This document shows positions 8,779 to 15,939 of a DNA stretch of 34,267 nucleotides, one piece after another (the stretch's first letter is position 1; each line of letters begins with the position of its first letter). The notes below the pieces were generated by a model, which was not told where the DNA came from, made no database searches, and worked only from the letters and a program-made list of their open reading frames with translations. Origin of the DNA: Anaerofustis stercorihominis. GTDB taxonomy: Bacteria; Bacillota; Clostridia; Eubacteriales; Anaerofustaceae. The DNA lies in contig SVCP01000014.1 in the NCBI GenBank assembly GCA_015058295.1, forward strand, positions 1-34,267, written 5' to 3'. The position numbers and the translations under genes are program-made.

Positions 8779-9810
8779 ATGAAACCTGAAATGGGCAGCG
8801 AATTCTGGTATACGACTGCAGAAAAAGAACATTATCCCGTGTGGGAAAAGTATTCGGAGTACTCCCGCCTGTATATGTCCGGGAGAGGCGCATTATATGC
8901 AACAATACAGGACATCCTTTCATACCGTGACTGCAGTGTTGCGTATCTGCCATCGTACTGCTGCGACAGTATGGTTGAACCGTTCCTCAGATGCGGAATA
9001 TCTGTGGAATTTTATGATGTAGTGTTAAAAAACGGTATTGTGAGCATCATTAACCCTTCGTTTTCCTGCGATATCATTCTCACTGTGGATTATTTCGGCT
9101 TTTCAACGGAAATGCAATCCCTTCCCGATGCTGTACATATACATGATGTCACACATTCGGTACTTTCATCGCCTGCTTATGAGTATGCAGACTATTATGT
9201 TGGAAGTCTCAGAAAATGGGGCGCTGTCGCAGGTGCGGGATTTGCGGCAAAAACAAACGGAAATTTCAATACTGCACTTCCGGCAGACACAAACGAAAAA
9301 TATCTCTCCCTGCGTCACGACGGATACGCTCTGAAGGAACAATATATAGATAATGCAAAGGGAGACAAGCAGATATTTCTTGATAAATTTTCGCAGGCGG
9401 AAGAACTTCTCGAAGAAGATTATCTGGACTACGCGCCGGACGAAAACTCCGTAAAATGCGCAGGTCAGATAATATATTCAAAAGAAAAAAGAACTGAAAA
9501 TGCAAAGATAATATATAACGGTCTCAGAGACAACAGGCTGATCGAGTTCGTATTCCCGTCAGTAGGCGAAAATGATGTGCCGCTGTTCGTTCCCGTACTT
9601 GTAAAAAATAATTTAAGAAACGAACTGCGACGCCACCTGATAGCGAATGACGTGTACTGTCCTGTTCACTGGCCTGCACACAACGGAATAACGGGAGAGT
9701 TATACGAAAGAGAATTGTCGTTACTTTGCGACCAGCGTTACGACAAAGATGATATTCAAAGGCAGATCGACCTGATAAACAGTTTTGAAGAAAGCGTGGA
9801 TTTGATATGA
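8779..9810 (+). CDS. DegT/DnrJ-like PLP-dependent aminotransferase, divergent
   Basis: 343 residues with a fold-type I PLP enzyme layout: substrate/PLP binding start (SGRGALYATIQDIL), YLPSYCCDSMVEPF, an Asp in HIHDVTHS (about D123) suited to bind the pyridine nitrogen, and the likely Schiff-base lysine K146 in GSLRKWGAVAGAG. The C-terminal half (VPLFVPVLVKN..R..LRRHLIANDVYCPVHWP) matches the small domain of sugar aminotransferases. The DegT reading is by motif, and identity to known members looks low. It sits between a phosphoglycosyl transferase and a GNAT/FemAB-like protein with a 4-nt overlap to the latter, so a role in making an aminated sugar for a lipid-linked glycan is inferred. GGAGA precedes the start. 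Confidence 0.78.
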   Translation: MKPEMGSEFWYTTAEKEHYPVWEKYSEYSRLYMSGRGALYATIQDILSYRDCSVAYLPSYCCDSMVEPFLRCGISVEFYDVVLKNGIVSIINPSFSCDIILTVDYFGFSTEMQSLPDAVHIHDVTHSVLSSPAYEYADYYVGSLRKWGAVAGAGFAAKTNGNFNTALPADTNEKYLSLRHDGYALKEQYIDNAKGDKQIFLDKFSQAEELLEEDYLDYAPDENSVKCAGQIIYSKEKRTENAKIIYNGLRDNRLIEFVFPSVGENDVPLFVPVLVKNNLRNELRRHLIANDVYCPVHWPAHNGITGELYERELSLLCDQRYDKDDIQRQIDLINSFEESVDLI

Positions 9811-10814
9811 GTGAAAAAACATTACAGCAAAAAGACGTATACTTTCACACAGAATACGGAAAACTCTACGAAAAGGCAGAAAACGGAATCTGCGACACTT
9901 TTGTGTATTCCGATGAAAACGGCACCGTATGCAACACATATATAAAACGTGAAGTTCCGCAGGATATGGATGATGCGGTTTATTACGACATAACATCTCC
10001 CTACGGATACGGCGGACCGTGTATCGTAAACTCCACAGATAAAAATCTGCTCATAGAAAATTTCCGCAAAGCATGGAACAGTTACTGCATCGGAAACAAT
10101 ATTATCAGTGAATTTGTGCGCTTCCATCCGCTTGAAGAGAATCATAAGGATTTCGGCGATATGTACAATGCTGTGTTTAATCGTCATACACTTGCCATTG
10201 AACTTACAGACGACTTTTTTGCAACGCAGTTTTCGTCAAAATGTCGCAACAGCATCAGAAAAGCAGAAAAAGAAGGTGTAAGTTGCGTTTATGATCTCAA
10301 CTGCGAAAATATGGATAGTTTCATAAACCTGTATTATGAGACTATGAAGAAAAATAATGCAACTACGTATTATTTTTTCAAGGAAGATTATTTTTATGAT
10401 ATGAAAAAAGCTCTCGGAGAAGATCTCATTCTTGTAAACGCATTATACGACGGAAAGATAATATCATCATCTCTGTTTATGCTGTCAGAAGAGTATATGC
10501 ATTATCATCTGTCTGCAACAGATCCGAACCATTATAATCTTTCCGCAAATAATCTTATTCTCAAATACGCTGCGGATTTCGGTGTTGAAAGCGGAAGGAA
10601 ATGGCTGCATCTTGGAGGAGGGCTCTCTTCCGATGAAAATGATGCGCTGTTCAAATTCAAAAGATCTTTCGCAAGAGAAGAAAAAAACCTCAAAGATTTC
10701 TGTATCGGAAGACTTGTTCACAACGAGGACATCTATAACAAGCTCACTCAGCACCGTATCGATAAAGGAGAAATCGATCCCGATACGGAGTTTTTCCCGA
10801 AATACAGAGCATAG
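9807..10814 (+). CDS. FemAB/GNAT-like acyltransferase
   Basis: 335 residues resembling the BioF2/FemAB-like acetyltransferase group found in polysaccharide clusters: YYDITSPYGYGGP near the N-terminus, SKCRNSIRKAEKEGV (typical R-N-x-I-R/K-K-A), LYYETMKKNNA, DGKIISSSLFML, HYHLSATDPNHYNLSANNLIL and WLHLGGGLSSDENDALFKFKRSF. The start ATG overlaps the upstream TGA (ATGA), showing translational coupling. Probably N-acylates or aminoacylates the amino group installed by the preceding aminotransferase, analogous in logic to PglE-PglD but with a different acyltransferase fold; this is inference. A terminator follows. Confidence 0.82.
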   Translation: MSEKTLQQKDVYFHTEYGKLYEKAENGICDTFVYSDENGTVCNTYIKREVPQDMDDAVYYDITSPYGYGGPCIVNSTDKNLLIENFRKAWNSYCIGNNIISEFVRFHPLEENHKDFGDMYNAVFNRHTLAIELTDDFFATQFSSKCRNSIRKAEKEGVSCVYDLNCENMDSFINLYYETMKKNNATTYYFFKEDYFYDMKKALGEDLILVNALYDGKIISSSLFMLSEEYMHYHLSATDPNHYNLSANNLILKYAADFGVESGRKWLHLGGGLSSDENDALFKFKRSFAREEKNLKDFCIGRLVHNEDIYNKLTQHRIDKGEIDPDTEFFPKYRA

Positions 10815-10817
10815 CAT

Positions 10818-10855
10818 AAAAGATCATCAAAATACATTTTTGGTGGTCTTTTTTA
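10818..10855 (+). terminator. Terminator of the sugar transferase operon
   Basis: A 15-bp stem with two G-T pairs (10818-10832 with 10838-10852) and a T-run. Confidence 0.85.
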
Positions 10856-10977
10856 TTACAGGGTATTCCGGTGTATATGAACACAAAGACTATGTGCGGA
10901 ATCAATGTCTTTGCAGGCGTACTTTGCGGACACTGTATGTCTTTCTTCGTATATATTCGCTTTTCATCGCTTAACTT

Positions 10978-11021
10978 GTTGACAAATCAACATCATATCG
11001 TTATAATGTTGATAAATCAAC
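10978..11021 (+). promoter_or_regulatory. Consensus promoter with two palindromic operators
   Basis: The promoter is TTGACA (10979-10984), 17-nt spacer, TATAAT (11002-11007). Two copies of the palindrome GTTGAYAAATCAAC occupy 10978-10991, covering the -35, and 11008-11021, directly after the -10. Their centres are 30 bp apart, about three helical turns, so two dimers would sit on the same face. The TTGA/TCAA half-site type is usual for MarR-family regulators, so autoregulation by the next gene is likely. Confidence 0.85.
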
Positions 11022-11037
11022 GATTATGGAGTCGCAA

Positions 11038-11472
11038 ATGCAGGACAGATTTGAAGCGTTTGTAACAGGGATCAATATCTGCTACAAATTTATACAGAAA
11101 ATAAAGACAACGGAAATGACAAAGTTCAATCTCAAAGGAATTCACGCAATGTGCATATATTTCCTGCAAAGAAATGAAGACGGACTGACCGCAGCCCAAC
11201 TGTGCAGACTGTGCTCTGAGGATAAAGCCGCAATATCAAGGGGGCTGTCAACGCTTTCGGAGCAGGGATACATCGAATCCGGGGAAAAGAAATACAGAGA
11301 TAAAATAAAACTTACTCAAAAAGGAAAAGAGCTCGGAGAATATGTCAACGAACATATCCGCCAATGGGTAATTTCCGGAGGAAACGGACTTACCGAGGAA
11401 GAAAGGAATACATTTTACAAGGTACTCTCTCTCATTTCGGACAATCTGAGAATAAACATTGAACAGATATAG
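11038..11472 (+). CDS. MarR-family transcriptional regulator
   Basis: 144 residues with a winged helix-turn-helix: LTAAQLCRLCSEDKAAISRGLSTLSEQGYIES, wing KKYRDKIKLTQKGKELG, flanked by dimerisation helices. The start at 11038 is preferred because GGAG (11028-11031) lies 6 nt upstream; the ATG at 11026 would overlap it. It forms an operon with the DegV-like gene 23 nt downstream. Since FabT, a MarR protein, regulates fatty acid metabolism in streptococci through a TTGAT-type palindrome, a lipid-sensing role is a reasonable inference from the neighbour and the operator, not a demonstrated one. Confidence 0.9.
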   Translation: MQDRFEAFVTGINICYKFIQKIKTTEMTKFNLKGIHAMCIYFLQRNEDGLTAAQLCRLCSEDKAAISRGLSTLSEQGYIESGEKKYRDKIKLTQKGKELGEYVNEHIRQWVISGGNGLTEEERNTFYKVLSLISDNLRINIEQI

Positions 11473-11495
11473 AAAATAACTGAAAGGACATAAAA

Positions 11496-12344
11496 ATGGC
11501 AATAAAATTCATCATAGATTCCGCATCGGACGTGCTTCCGTCAGAGGCAGAAAAACTGGGAGTAACACACATTCCCTTGAAAGTGATTTTCGGGGAAGAC
11601 GAATATCTCGATGCAATAAATTTATCACACAGAGAGTTCTACGAAAAACTCGTCGAAACAGACACACTCTCCACCACCTGTCAGATTCCTCCTGCAGATT
11701 TTATGTCGGCATATGAACATCTTACGGCAAACGGAGACGAAGTAATCGTTATTACTTTATCATCAGAACTTTCGGGAACATACCAGAGTGCTGTTATGGC
11801 GGCAGAAGGATATGAGGGGAAAGTATACGTTGTTGACAGCCGCAGTGTTTGTATCGGGGAGAGAATACTTTTGCTGAGAGGAATTGCGCTCAATAAGCAA
11901 GGACTTTCCGCAGAAGAAATCGTATCGGAGCTTAATGCGGAGAAAAACAAAATACGCGTCCTGGCGCTTCTTGATACTCTTGAATACCTGAAAAAAGGCG
12001 GCAGGATATCCGCTGCTACGGCGCTTGCCGGCGGAATACTCTCCATAAAACCTGTAATAGCCGTAAATGACGGAAAAGTCGAACTTGTGGGAAAAGCGAG
12101 AGGATCCAAAAAGGGAAACAATCTTCTCCGTGAGCTTGTTGAAAAGTGCGGAGGGATCAACTTTGACAAGCCGCTGGCCCTTGCTTACAGCGGACTGACA
12201 GATGAACTCCTGAAAAAATATATTAAAGACAGTGAAGAACTCTGGCAGGGACATACAGATGAACTGCAGATCACAACAGTGGGCTGTACAATCGGAACTC
12301 ACGTAGGTCCGGGAGCTGTCGCCGTTGCATTTTTTGAGAAATAA
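11496..12344 (+). CDS. DegV-family fatty-acid-binding protein (FakB-like)
   Basis: 282 residues. DegV/FakB proteins hold a fatty acid that the kinase FakA phosphorylates for phospholipid synthesis. Family motifs: IDSASDVLPSEAE, the TTCQIPP stretch, VITLSSELSGTYQSA, VVDSRSVCIGE, LDTLEYLKKGGRIS, and IGTHVGPGAVAVAF at the end. Fatty-acid contacting Ser/Thr/Arg positions typical of the family are in place by eye. AAAGGACA is the ribosome binding site. Co-transcribed with the MarR regulator. No FakA is seen in the window. Confidence 0.92.
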   Translation: MAIKFIIDSASDVLPSEAEKLGVTHIPLKVIFGEDEYLDAINLSHREFYEKLVETDTLSTTCQIPPADFMSAYEHLTANGDEVIVITLSSELSGTYQSAVMAAEGYEGKVYVVDSRSVCIGERILLLRGIALNKQGLSAEEIVSELNAEKNKIRVLALLDTLEYLKKGGRISAATALAGGILSIKPVIAVNDGKVELVGKARGSKKGNNLLRELVEKCGGINFDKPLALAYSGLTDELLKKYIKDSEELWQGHTDELQITTVGCTIGTHVGPGAVAVAFFEK

Positions 12345-12356
12345 TACCGTTTCCCC

Positions 12357-12449
12357 CGCCGCAGGCGGCCTGAGTGCACCGAAGGTGCACTCAGGCCCTC
12401 AAAGGCTCTGCCTTTGAGCAGCAGGCCCTGCAGGCCTGCGCCTGCGGCG
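12357..12449. repeat. GC-rich cloverleaf of nested inverted repeats
   Basis: An outer 10-bp stem (12357-12366 with 12440-12449) encloses three arms: a 14-bp stem (12367-12380 / 12384-12397, loop GAA), a 9-bp stem (12398-12406 / 12410-12418, loop TCT) and a 7-bp stem (12421-12427 / 12433-12439, loop of 5). All stems are perfect and almost every base is used. It is about 71% GC (66 of 93), far above its surroundings. It lies between convergent genes and may terminate both, but no T-run follows, so it looks more like a mobile palindromic repeat unit. Confidence 0.9.
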
Positions 12450-12461
12450 CGGAGAAATTAC

Positions 12462-13016
12462 TCAGATAATGCCTGCAAACAGTCCCATAACTCCGCATAA
12501 TCCCATAACAAGTATGGGGTTCTTTTTATATTTGCGAAGCGCAACAAATGCCGCAAGAAACAAGACCGTTCCTGTGATATTTATATGGGAAATGTTCATC
12601 GCTCCGCCACCGAATATCACCTGCAAAAGTATGCTCACTCCTGCGGAAGCAATAAGTGCTACCACTGCAGGACGGATACTCTTCAGTATGCTGTCAAGAA
12701 GAGGCAGTCCCTTATATTTGTAATACACAAAGGACAATGCGGACACAATAAACAGCGACGGCAGAATACATCCGAAAGTAGCAATCACCGCTCCGGGAAT
12801 TCCCGCGATCCTGATTCCGACAAATGTGGCGGAATTTATGGCAATAGGCCCGGGGGTCATCTCTGCAATGGTAACAAGATCCGTAAATTCACTGAGGTTC
12901 AGCCAGGAGTATTTTTCCACTACCTGTGCCTGAATAAGCGGCATTGCCGCATAACCTCCTCCTATAGAAAACAGGCCTATCTGAACAAAGCTGAAGAACA
13001 ACTGTAAATATTTCAT
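12462..13016 (-). CDS. ChrA-family chromate-type transporter, short chain, second half
   Basis: A 184-residue membrane protein with the CHR domain signature: FSFVQIGLFSIGGGYAAMP, WLNLSEFTDLVTIAEMTPGP, then several hydrophobic helices ending in GLCGVMGLFAGII. Short-chain CHR proteins work as pairs of half-size polypeptides. Chromate efflux is the named function; the natural substrate in anaerobes is often unclear. Its ATG directly abuts the TGA of the upstream chrA half gene, with GGAGG inside that gene's end, so translation is coupled. The cloverleaf repeat begins 12 nt beyond the stop. Confidence 0.9.
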   Translation of the reverse strand: MKYLQLFFSFVQIGLFSIGGGYAAMPLIQAQVVEKYSWLNLSEFTDLVTIAEMTPGPIAINSATFVGIRIAGIPGAVIATFGCILPSLFIVSALSFVYYKYKGLPLLDSILKSIRPAVVALIASAGVSILLQVIFGGGAMNISHINITGTVLFLAAFVALRKYKKNPILVMGLCGVMGLFAGII

Positions 13017-13586
13017 TCAATCCTCCTTCCTGCAGGCGTAAAACCTGATTATTCCTATGGATGCAGATGCCAGGATTATCAATGCCACATTTACCTTCAT
13101 GAAAAATACTGCGATAAATGCACAGAGTATTATCATAGAATTGATTCCCGGAGATTCTTTTATTGCATTGTCTCCCAATGAAAACACTACATCCAGTATC
13201 ACTGCCGCCACTCCCGACTGCATTCCCTTAAGCACAAGAGCAACATACGGGTTTGAAGCGAAAGCAGCATAAAACAGAGATATTACGGACAGTATCACCA
13301 TCGGAGGAATTATAGTTCCGAGTACGGACACAACCATCCCCATAAACCCGCATACATGCCACCCTACAAGTATAGCCGCATTAACGGCGATGGCTCCCGG
13401 AGACGACTGCGCAAGCGCTGTCAGGTCGAGCATTTCATCTTCCGTAAGCCAGTTCAGTTCGTGTACATATTTGTGTTTCATAAACGTAATAATGACAAAT
13501 CCACCGCCGAAAGTGAATGCACTTATGTACAGGTTACTCAAAAACAACTTTTTAAGAATTTCTTTTTTTGTTATGTTCTGTTGCAT
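13017..13586 (-). CDS. ChrA-family chromate-type transporter, short chain, first half
   Basis: 189 residues from MQQNITKKEIL. CHR motifs: FLSNLYISAFTFGGGFVII, WLTEDEMLDLTALAQSSPGA, then four or more hydrophobic segments. The start at 13586 is supported by GGGAGG 4-5 nt upstream; an ATG four codons earlier overlaps this site. First gene of the transporter pair, divergent from a LysR regulator and likely controlled by it. Confidence 0.9.
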   Translation of the reverse strand: MQQNITKKEILKKLFLSNLYISAFTFGGGFVIITFMKHKYVHELNWLTEDEMLDLTALAQSSPGAIAVNAAILVGWHVCGFMGMVVSVLGTIIPPMVILSVISLFYAAFASNPYVALVLKGMQSGVAAVILDVVFSLGDNAIKESPGINSMIILCAFIAVFFMKVNVALIILASASIGIIRFYACRKED

Positions 13587-13614
13587 ATTCCCTCCCATAT
13601 TTACTGCTGTAAAA

Positions 13615-13643
13615 AGTATACTTCTTGTAAAGATATATGTAAA
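13615..13643 (-). promoter_or_regulatory. Putative chrA promoter
   Basis: Minus-strand TTTACA, 17-nt spacer, TATACT. The -10 lies inside the palindrome AAGTATACTT (13614-13623) and overlaps the divergent LysR promoter. Confidence 0.6.
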
Positions 13644-13653
13644 ATGCTATAAT
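13625..13653 (+). promoter_or_regulatory. Putative lysR promoter
   Basis: TTGTAA, 17-nt spacer, TATAAT with a TGC extended -10. It overlaps the chrA promoter face to face over 19 bp. Confidence 0.6.
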
Positions 13654-13692
13654 TTTATAAACTTGATACATAATATGAATAAGGAACCAAAA

Positions 13693-14595
13693 ATGAACAT
13701 AAAAAATCTTAAAATATTCCTTAGCGTATACAGGCACGAAAACATTACACAGGCCGCAAAAGAGCTTTATATGAGCCAGCCAAGTGTCAGCCGTGCCATA
13801 CAGGAAATAGAAAATTATTACGGTATCAAACTTTTCGAAAGAGTAAATCAGAGGATACATATCACACAAAGCGGAAAAAAATTCTATTCCCATGCCCTGC
13901 ACATCGTTGAATCTTTTGACATAATGGAAAAAGAAATGAAAAATTACGACGAATTCGGTATTTTGCGTGTGGGAACAAACATAACACTCGGCAACATCGT
14001 CCTTCCGAAAGTTATTTCGCAGTTCTCTGCACTTTATCCGAACGTTACGCTCAGTGCAACCGTTGCAAACATAGACAGACTGTGTGCAGACGTATGGAAC
14101 AATGAGCTGGATTTTATAGTCGTTGAAGGCGAGCCGGAGGAAACAGATTTTGTTAAAGAACTCGTAGCGACGGATAAAATGCTCCTTGTCATGAACAGAT
14201 CACATAATCTTGCAAGGTGCGAAAACATAAATATGGCAATGCTTGAAAATGAATCGTTTCTTCTCCGCGAAAAAGGCAGTGCCGCAAGGGAACTGACAGA
14301 TCACATATTTGCTGTAAACGGAATGAAGCCCCGCATACTTATGGAAAGCTCAGATACTCTGGCGATAATAAACGGAATAAAGGAAAACATCGGCCTTGCA
14401 ATTCTTCCCGCATTACTCATAAATGAATATACTGCAGACGGAGAGATAATCTCCGGGGAAATTTCCGACGCAAACTTAAAAAGAAATTATTACATCGTAT
14501 ATCACAAAAATAAGTTTATGTCTAAAACTGCCCTGAAACTGATGGACTGCTTCAGAGAGATGTTGCTGTGCATAACACAAAAGAATATCCGCTAA
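13693..14595 (+). CDS. LysR-family transcriptional regulator
   Basis: 300 residues. The N-terminal winged helix-turn-helix (MNIKNLKIFLSVYRHENITQ, AAKELYMSQPSVSRAIQEIE, LFERVNQRIHITQSGK) is followed by a periplasmic-binding-protein-like effector domain (LRVGTNITLGNIVLPKVIS, FIVVEGEPEE, GIKENIGLAILPALLI). AAGGAA lies 6 nt before the ATG at 13693; a possible ATG at 13675 lacks a site. Divergent from the chrA pair with shared overlapping promoters, the usual arrangement for a LysR protein and its target. The effector is unknown. Confidence 0.92.
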   Translation: MNIKNLKIFLSVYRHENITQAAKELYMSQPSVSRAIQEIENYYGIKLFERVNQRIHITQSGKKFYSHALHIVESFDIMEKEMKNYDEFGILRVGTNITLGNIVLPKVISQFSALYPNVTLSATVANIDRLCADVWNNELDFIVVEGEPEETDFVKELVATDKMLLVMNRSHNLARCENINMAMLENESFLLREKGSAARELTDHIFAVNGMKPRILMESSDTLAIINGIKENIGLAILPALLINEYTADGEIISGEISDANLKRNYYIVYHKNKFMSKTALKLMDCFREMLLCITQKNIR

Positions 14596-14606
14596 ACACT
14601 ATTAAA

Positions 14607-14635
14607 TTGCAATCATCAGTATCATATGGTATGAT
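14607..14635 (+). promoter_or_regulatory. Putative promoter of the LUD-domain gene
   Basis: TTGCAA, 17-nt spacer, TATGAT, just downstream of the lysR stop, so the LUD gene can be expressed independently. Confidence 0.55.
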
Positions 14636-14657
14636 TAAACAAAAAACGGAGGAAATT

Positions 14658-15263
14658 ATGGACTTTTCGGCTATCGGAAATAATCTCGGAAAACATGGAT
14701 ATAAGATAAGTATATTTGACACTGCCATTGATGCGGCAGACTACATAACAGACACTGTAAAAGGAAAGACAGTTGCTTTCGGAGGTTCAATAACACTGCA
14801 GGATATGAAGCTTTATGAAAAGCTTTCCGAAAACAATGATGTCGTATGGCACTGGCAGCCAAAAGAAAATCAGACTGCGGACGATGCGAGAAAAGAAGCG
14901 AGAAATGCACAGGTATATTTCTCGTCAGTAAATGCCATAGCCTGTACGGGAGAAATCGTAAATATTGACGGAAGTTGCAACCGTATTGCGGAAATATTTT
15001 ACGGACATGAAAAAGTATATCTTGTCGTCGGCAAAAACAAAATCACGGAAGACCTTTCTTCCGCGATTCACAGAGCGAGAAATGTCGCATCTCCGCTGAA
15101 TGCACAGAGGCTTAACAGAAATACTCCCTGCGCAGTAAAAGCAGATAAATGCTATGACTGCGACAGCGATGAGAGGATATGCAGAGGTATGTCCGTAATA
15201 CTCGACAAACCCTCCTCCTGCGAATACGAAATAATATTCATCAACGAAAATATGGGGTATTGA
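14658..15263 (+). CDS. LUD-domain protein (LutC/YkgG, DUF162 family)
   Basis: 201 residues. Family motifs: GKTVAFGGSITLQDMKLYE, DDARKEARNAQVYFSSVNAI, TGEIVNIDGSCNRIAEIFYG, KVYLVVGKNKI and RNTPCAVKADKCYDCDSDER. LutC-type proteins belong to lactate-utilisation and related electron-transfer systems; stand-alone clostridial members with the C-terminal Cys cluster (C..C..C) have no firm role. The start at 14658 has ACGGAGGA upstream. The stop codon lies inside a perfect 16-bp palindrome. No lutA/lutB is near. Confidence 0.88.
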   Translation: MDFSAIGNNLGKHGYKISIFDTAIDAADYITDTVKGKTVAFGGSITLQDMKLYEKLSENNDVVWHWQPKENQTADDARKEARNAQVYFSSVNAIACTGEIVNIDGSCNRIAEIFYGHEKVYLVVGKNKITEDLSSAIHRARNVASPLNAQRLNRNTPCAVKADKCYDCDSDERICRGMSVILDKPSSCEYEIIFINENMGY

Positions 15264-15271
15264 TCAATACC
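15256..15271. repeat. Perfect 16-bp palindrome over the LUD stop codon
   Basis: GGTATTGATCAATACC is self-complementary over its full length and contains the TGA stop at 15261-15263. Confidence 0.9.
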
Positions 15272-15277
15272 TATGTA

Positions 15278-15305
15278 CTCCCTGTGATAAACAGGGAGCT
15301 TTTTT
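15278..15305 (+). terminator. Terminator after the LUD gene
   Basis: CTCCCTGT / ACAGGGAG, 5-nt loop, then CTTTTTTAT. Confidence 0.88.
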
Positions 15306-15323
15306 ATCGCAACAACACGGGCT

Positions 15324-15384
15324 GTGCGAGTCCGGGAAAGTAACTGCCGTTATGCCGTATATTCTTGTTTATATCTTCTTGCGT
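15324..15384 (-). repeat. Partial copy of structured element B (5' part only)
   Basis: Contains GGGAAAGTAAC followed by TTATGCCGTATATTCTTG, matching the flank of the two complete reverse-orientation B copies at 15415 and 15725. The hairpin portion is absent, so it is a remnant. Confidence 0.65.
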
Positions 15385-15414
15385 CTGAGAAAGTACTGAT
15401 TCCCACCCAACCCA

Positions 15415-15550
15415 CGCGTCGAAACAGCTCTGATTTACTCCGAAATCCCCTGAAGGGCATTTCTCCGCTTATATAGCTGTTTCTCCTTTGTCGCGGAAAT
15501 GGGATTTCCGCGAGTATGGGAAAGTAACCGTCTTTATGCCGTGTATTCTT
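15415..15550 (-). repeat. Structured element B, copy 1 (core 15415-15527) with 5' flank
   Basis: On the minus strand: TTACTTTCCCA, a 9-bp hairpin (15492-15500 / 15504-15512), AAGGAGAAACA, a 9-bp stem (15421-15429 / 15475-15483) enclosing a GAAAT...ATTTC hairpin (15442-15463), ending GTTTCGACGCG. Bases 15425-15550 recur at 15725-15849 with only about three differences. Confidence 0.85.
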
Positions 15551-15581
15551 TTGCAGGAAATACGAAGCGAAACACACAAAA

Positions 15582-15634
15582 AGTCCCCCCTTGTGCAAAG
15601 GGGGAAGAAAAATCCACGATTTTTCAGGGGGATT
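15582..15634 (-). repeat. REP-like palindromic unit, family C, copy 1
   Basis: Minus-strand CCCCCTGAAAAATC, loop, GATTTTTCTTCCCCC, followed by a CCCCCTT...AAGGGGG hairpin. It matches two plus-strand copies at 15675 and 25019 that have other stem sequences. Confidence 0.75.
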
Positions 15635-15674
15635 GGCTGTATATGTGCTGATTTATTGAGTTCAGGTTTAAAGG

Positions 15675-15716
15675 TCGATCCCTCCCTGAAAGCTTACGCT
15701 TTCTTCCCTCCCTTGC
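15675..15716 (+). repeat. REP-like palindromic unit, family C, copy 2
   Basis: CCCTCCCTGAAAGC, loop TTAC, GCTTTCTTCCCTCCC. Same frame as copies 1 and 3 but with a compensated stem change. Confidence 0.75.
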
Positions 15717-15849
15717 GTGTGAGCCAGCTCTGATTTACTCCGAAATCCCTGAAGGGCATTTCTCCGCTTATATAGCTGTTTCTCCTTTGTCGCGGAAATA
15801 GGATTTCCGCGAGTATGGGAAAGTAACCGGCTTTATGCCGTGTATTCTT
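15717..15849 (-). repeat. Structured element B, copy 2, right end decayed
   Basis: Bases 15725-15849 repeat 15425-15550. The segment corresponding to CGCGTCGAAA of copy 1 reads differently, so the last stem is partly lost. The 9-bp hairpin and its loop are intact apart from one loop base (AGG for GGG). Confidence 0.8.
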
Positions 15850-15878
15850 GTTAATATCTTCTTATGTTCACGAATGTA

Positions 15879-15930
15879 ACCCCTCTCCGTCAGCTTTCGC
15901 TGACAGCTCTCCCAAAGAGAGGGCTTTTTC
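15879..15930. repeat. REP-like palindromic unit, family D
   Basis: CCCTCTC, an inner stem GTCAGC / GCTGAC around TTTC, then CTCTCCCAAAGAGAGGGC. The outer CCTCTC/GAGAGG arms can pair. A T-rich tail (GGGCTTTTTC) follows, so it could also terminate plus-strand transcription. This type of unit is widespread in clostridial intergenic regions. Confidence 0.7.
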
Positions 15931-15939
15931 TTTTCTGCA

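Noticed and set aside
15488-15733. Open reading frame of 81 codons in the repeat region
   Set aside because: It runs across B and family C repeats, has no ribosome binding site and low-quality composition; the DNA is explained by the palindromic units.
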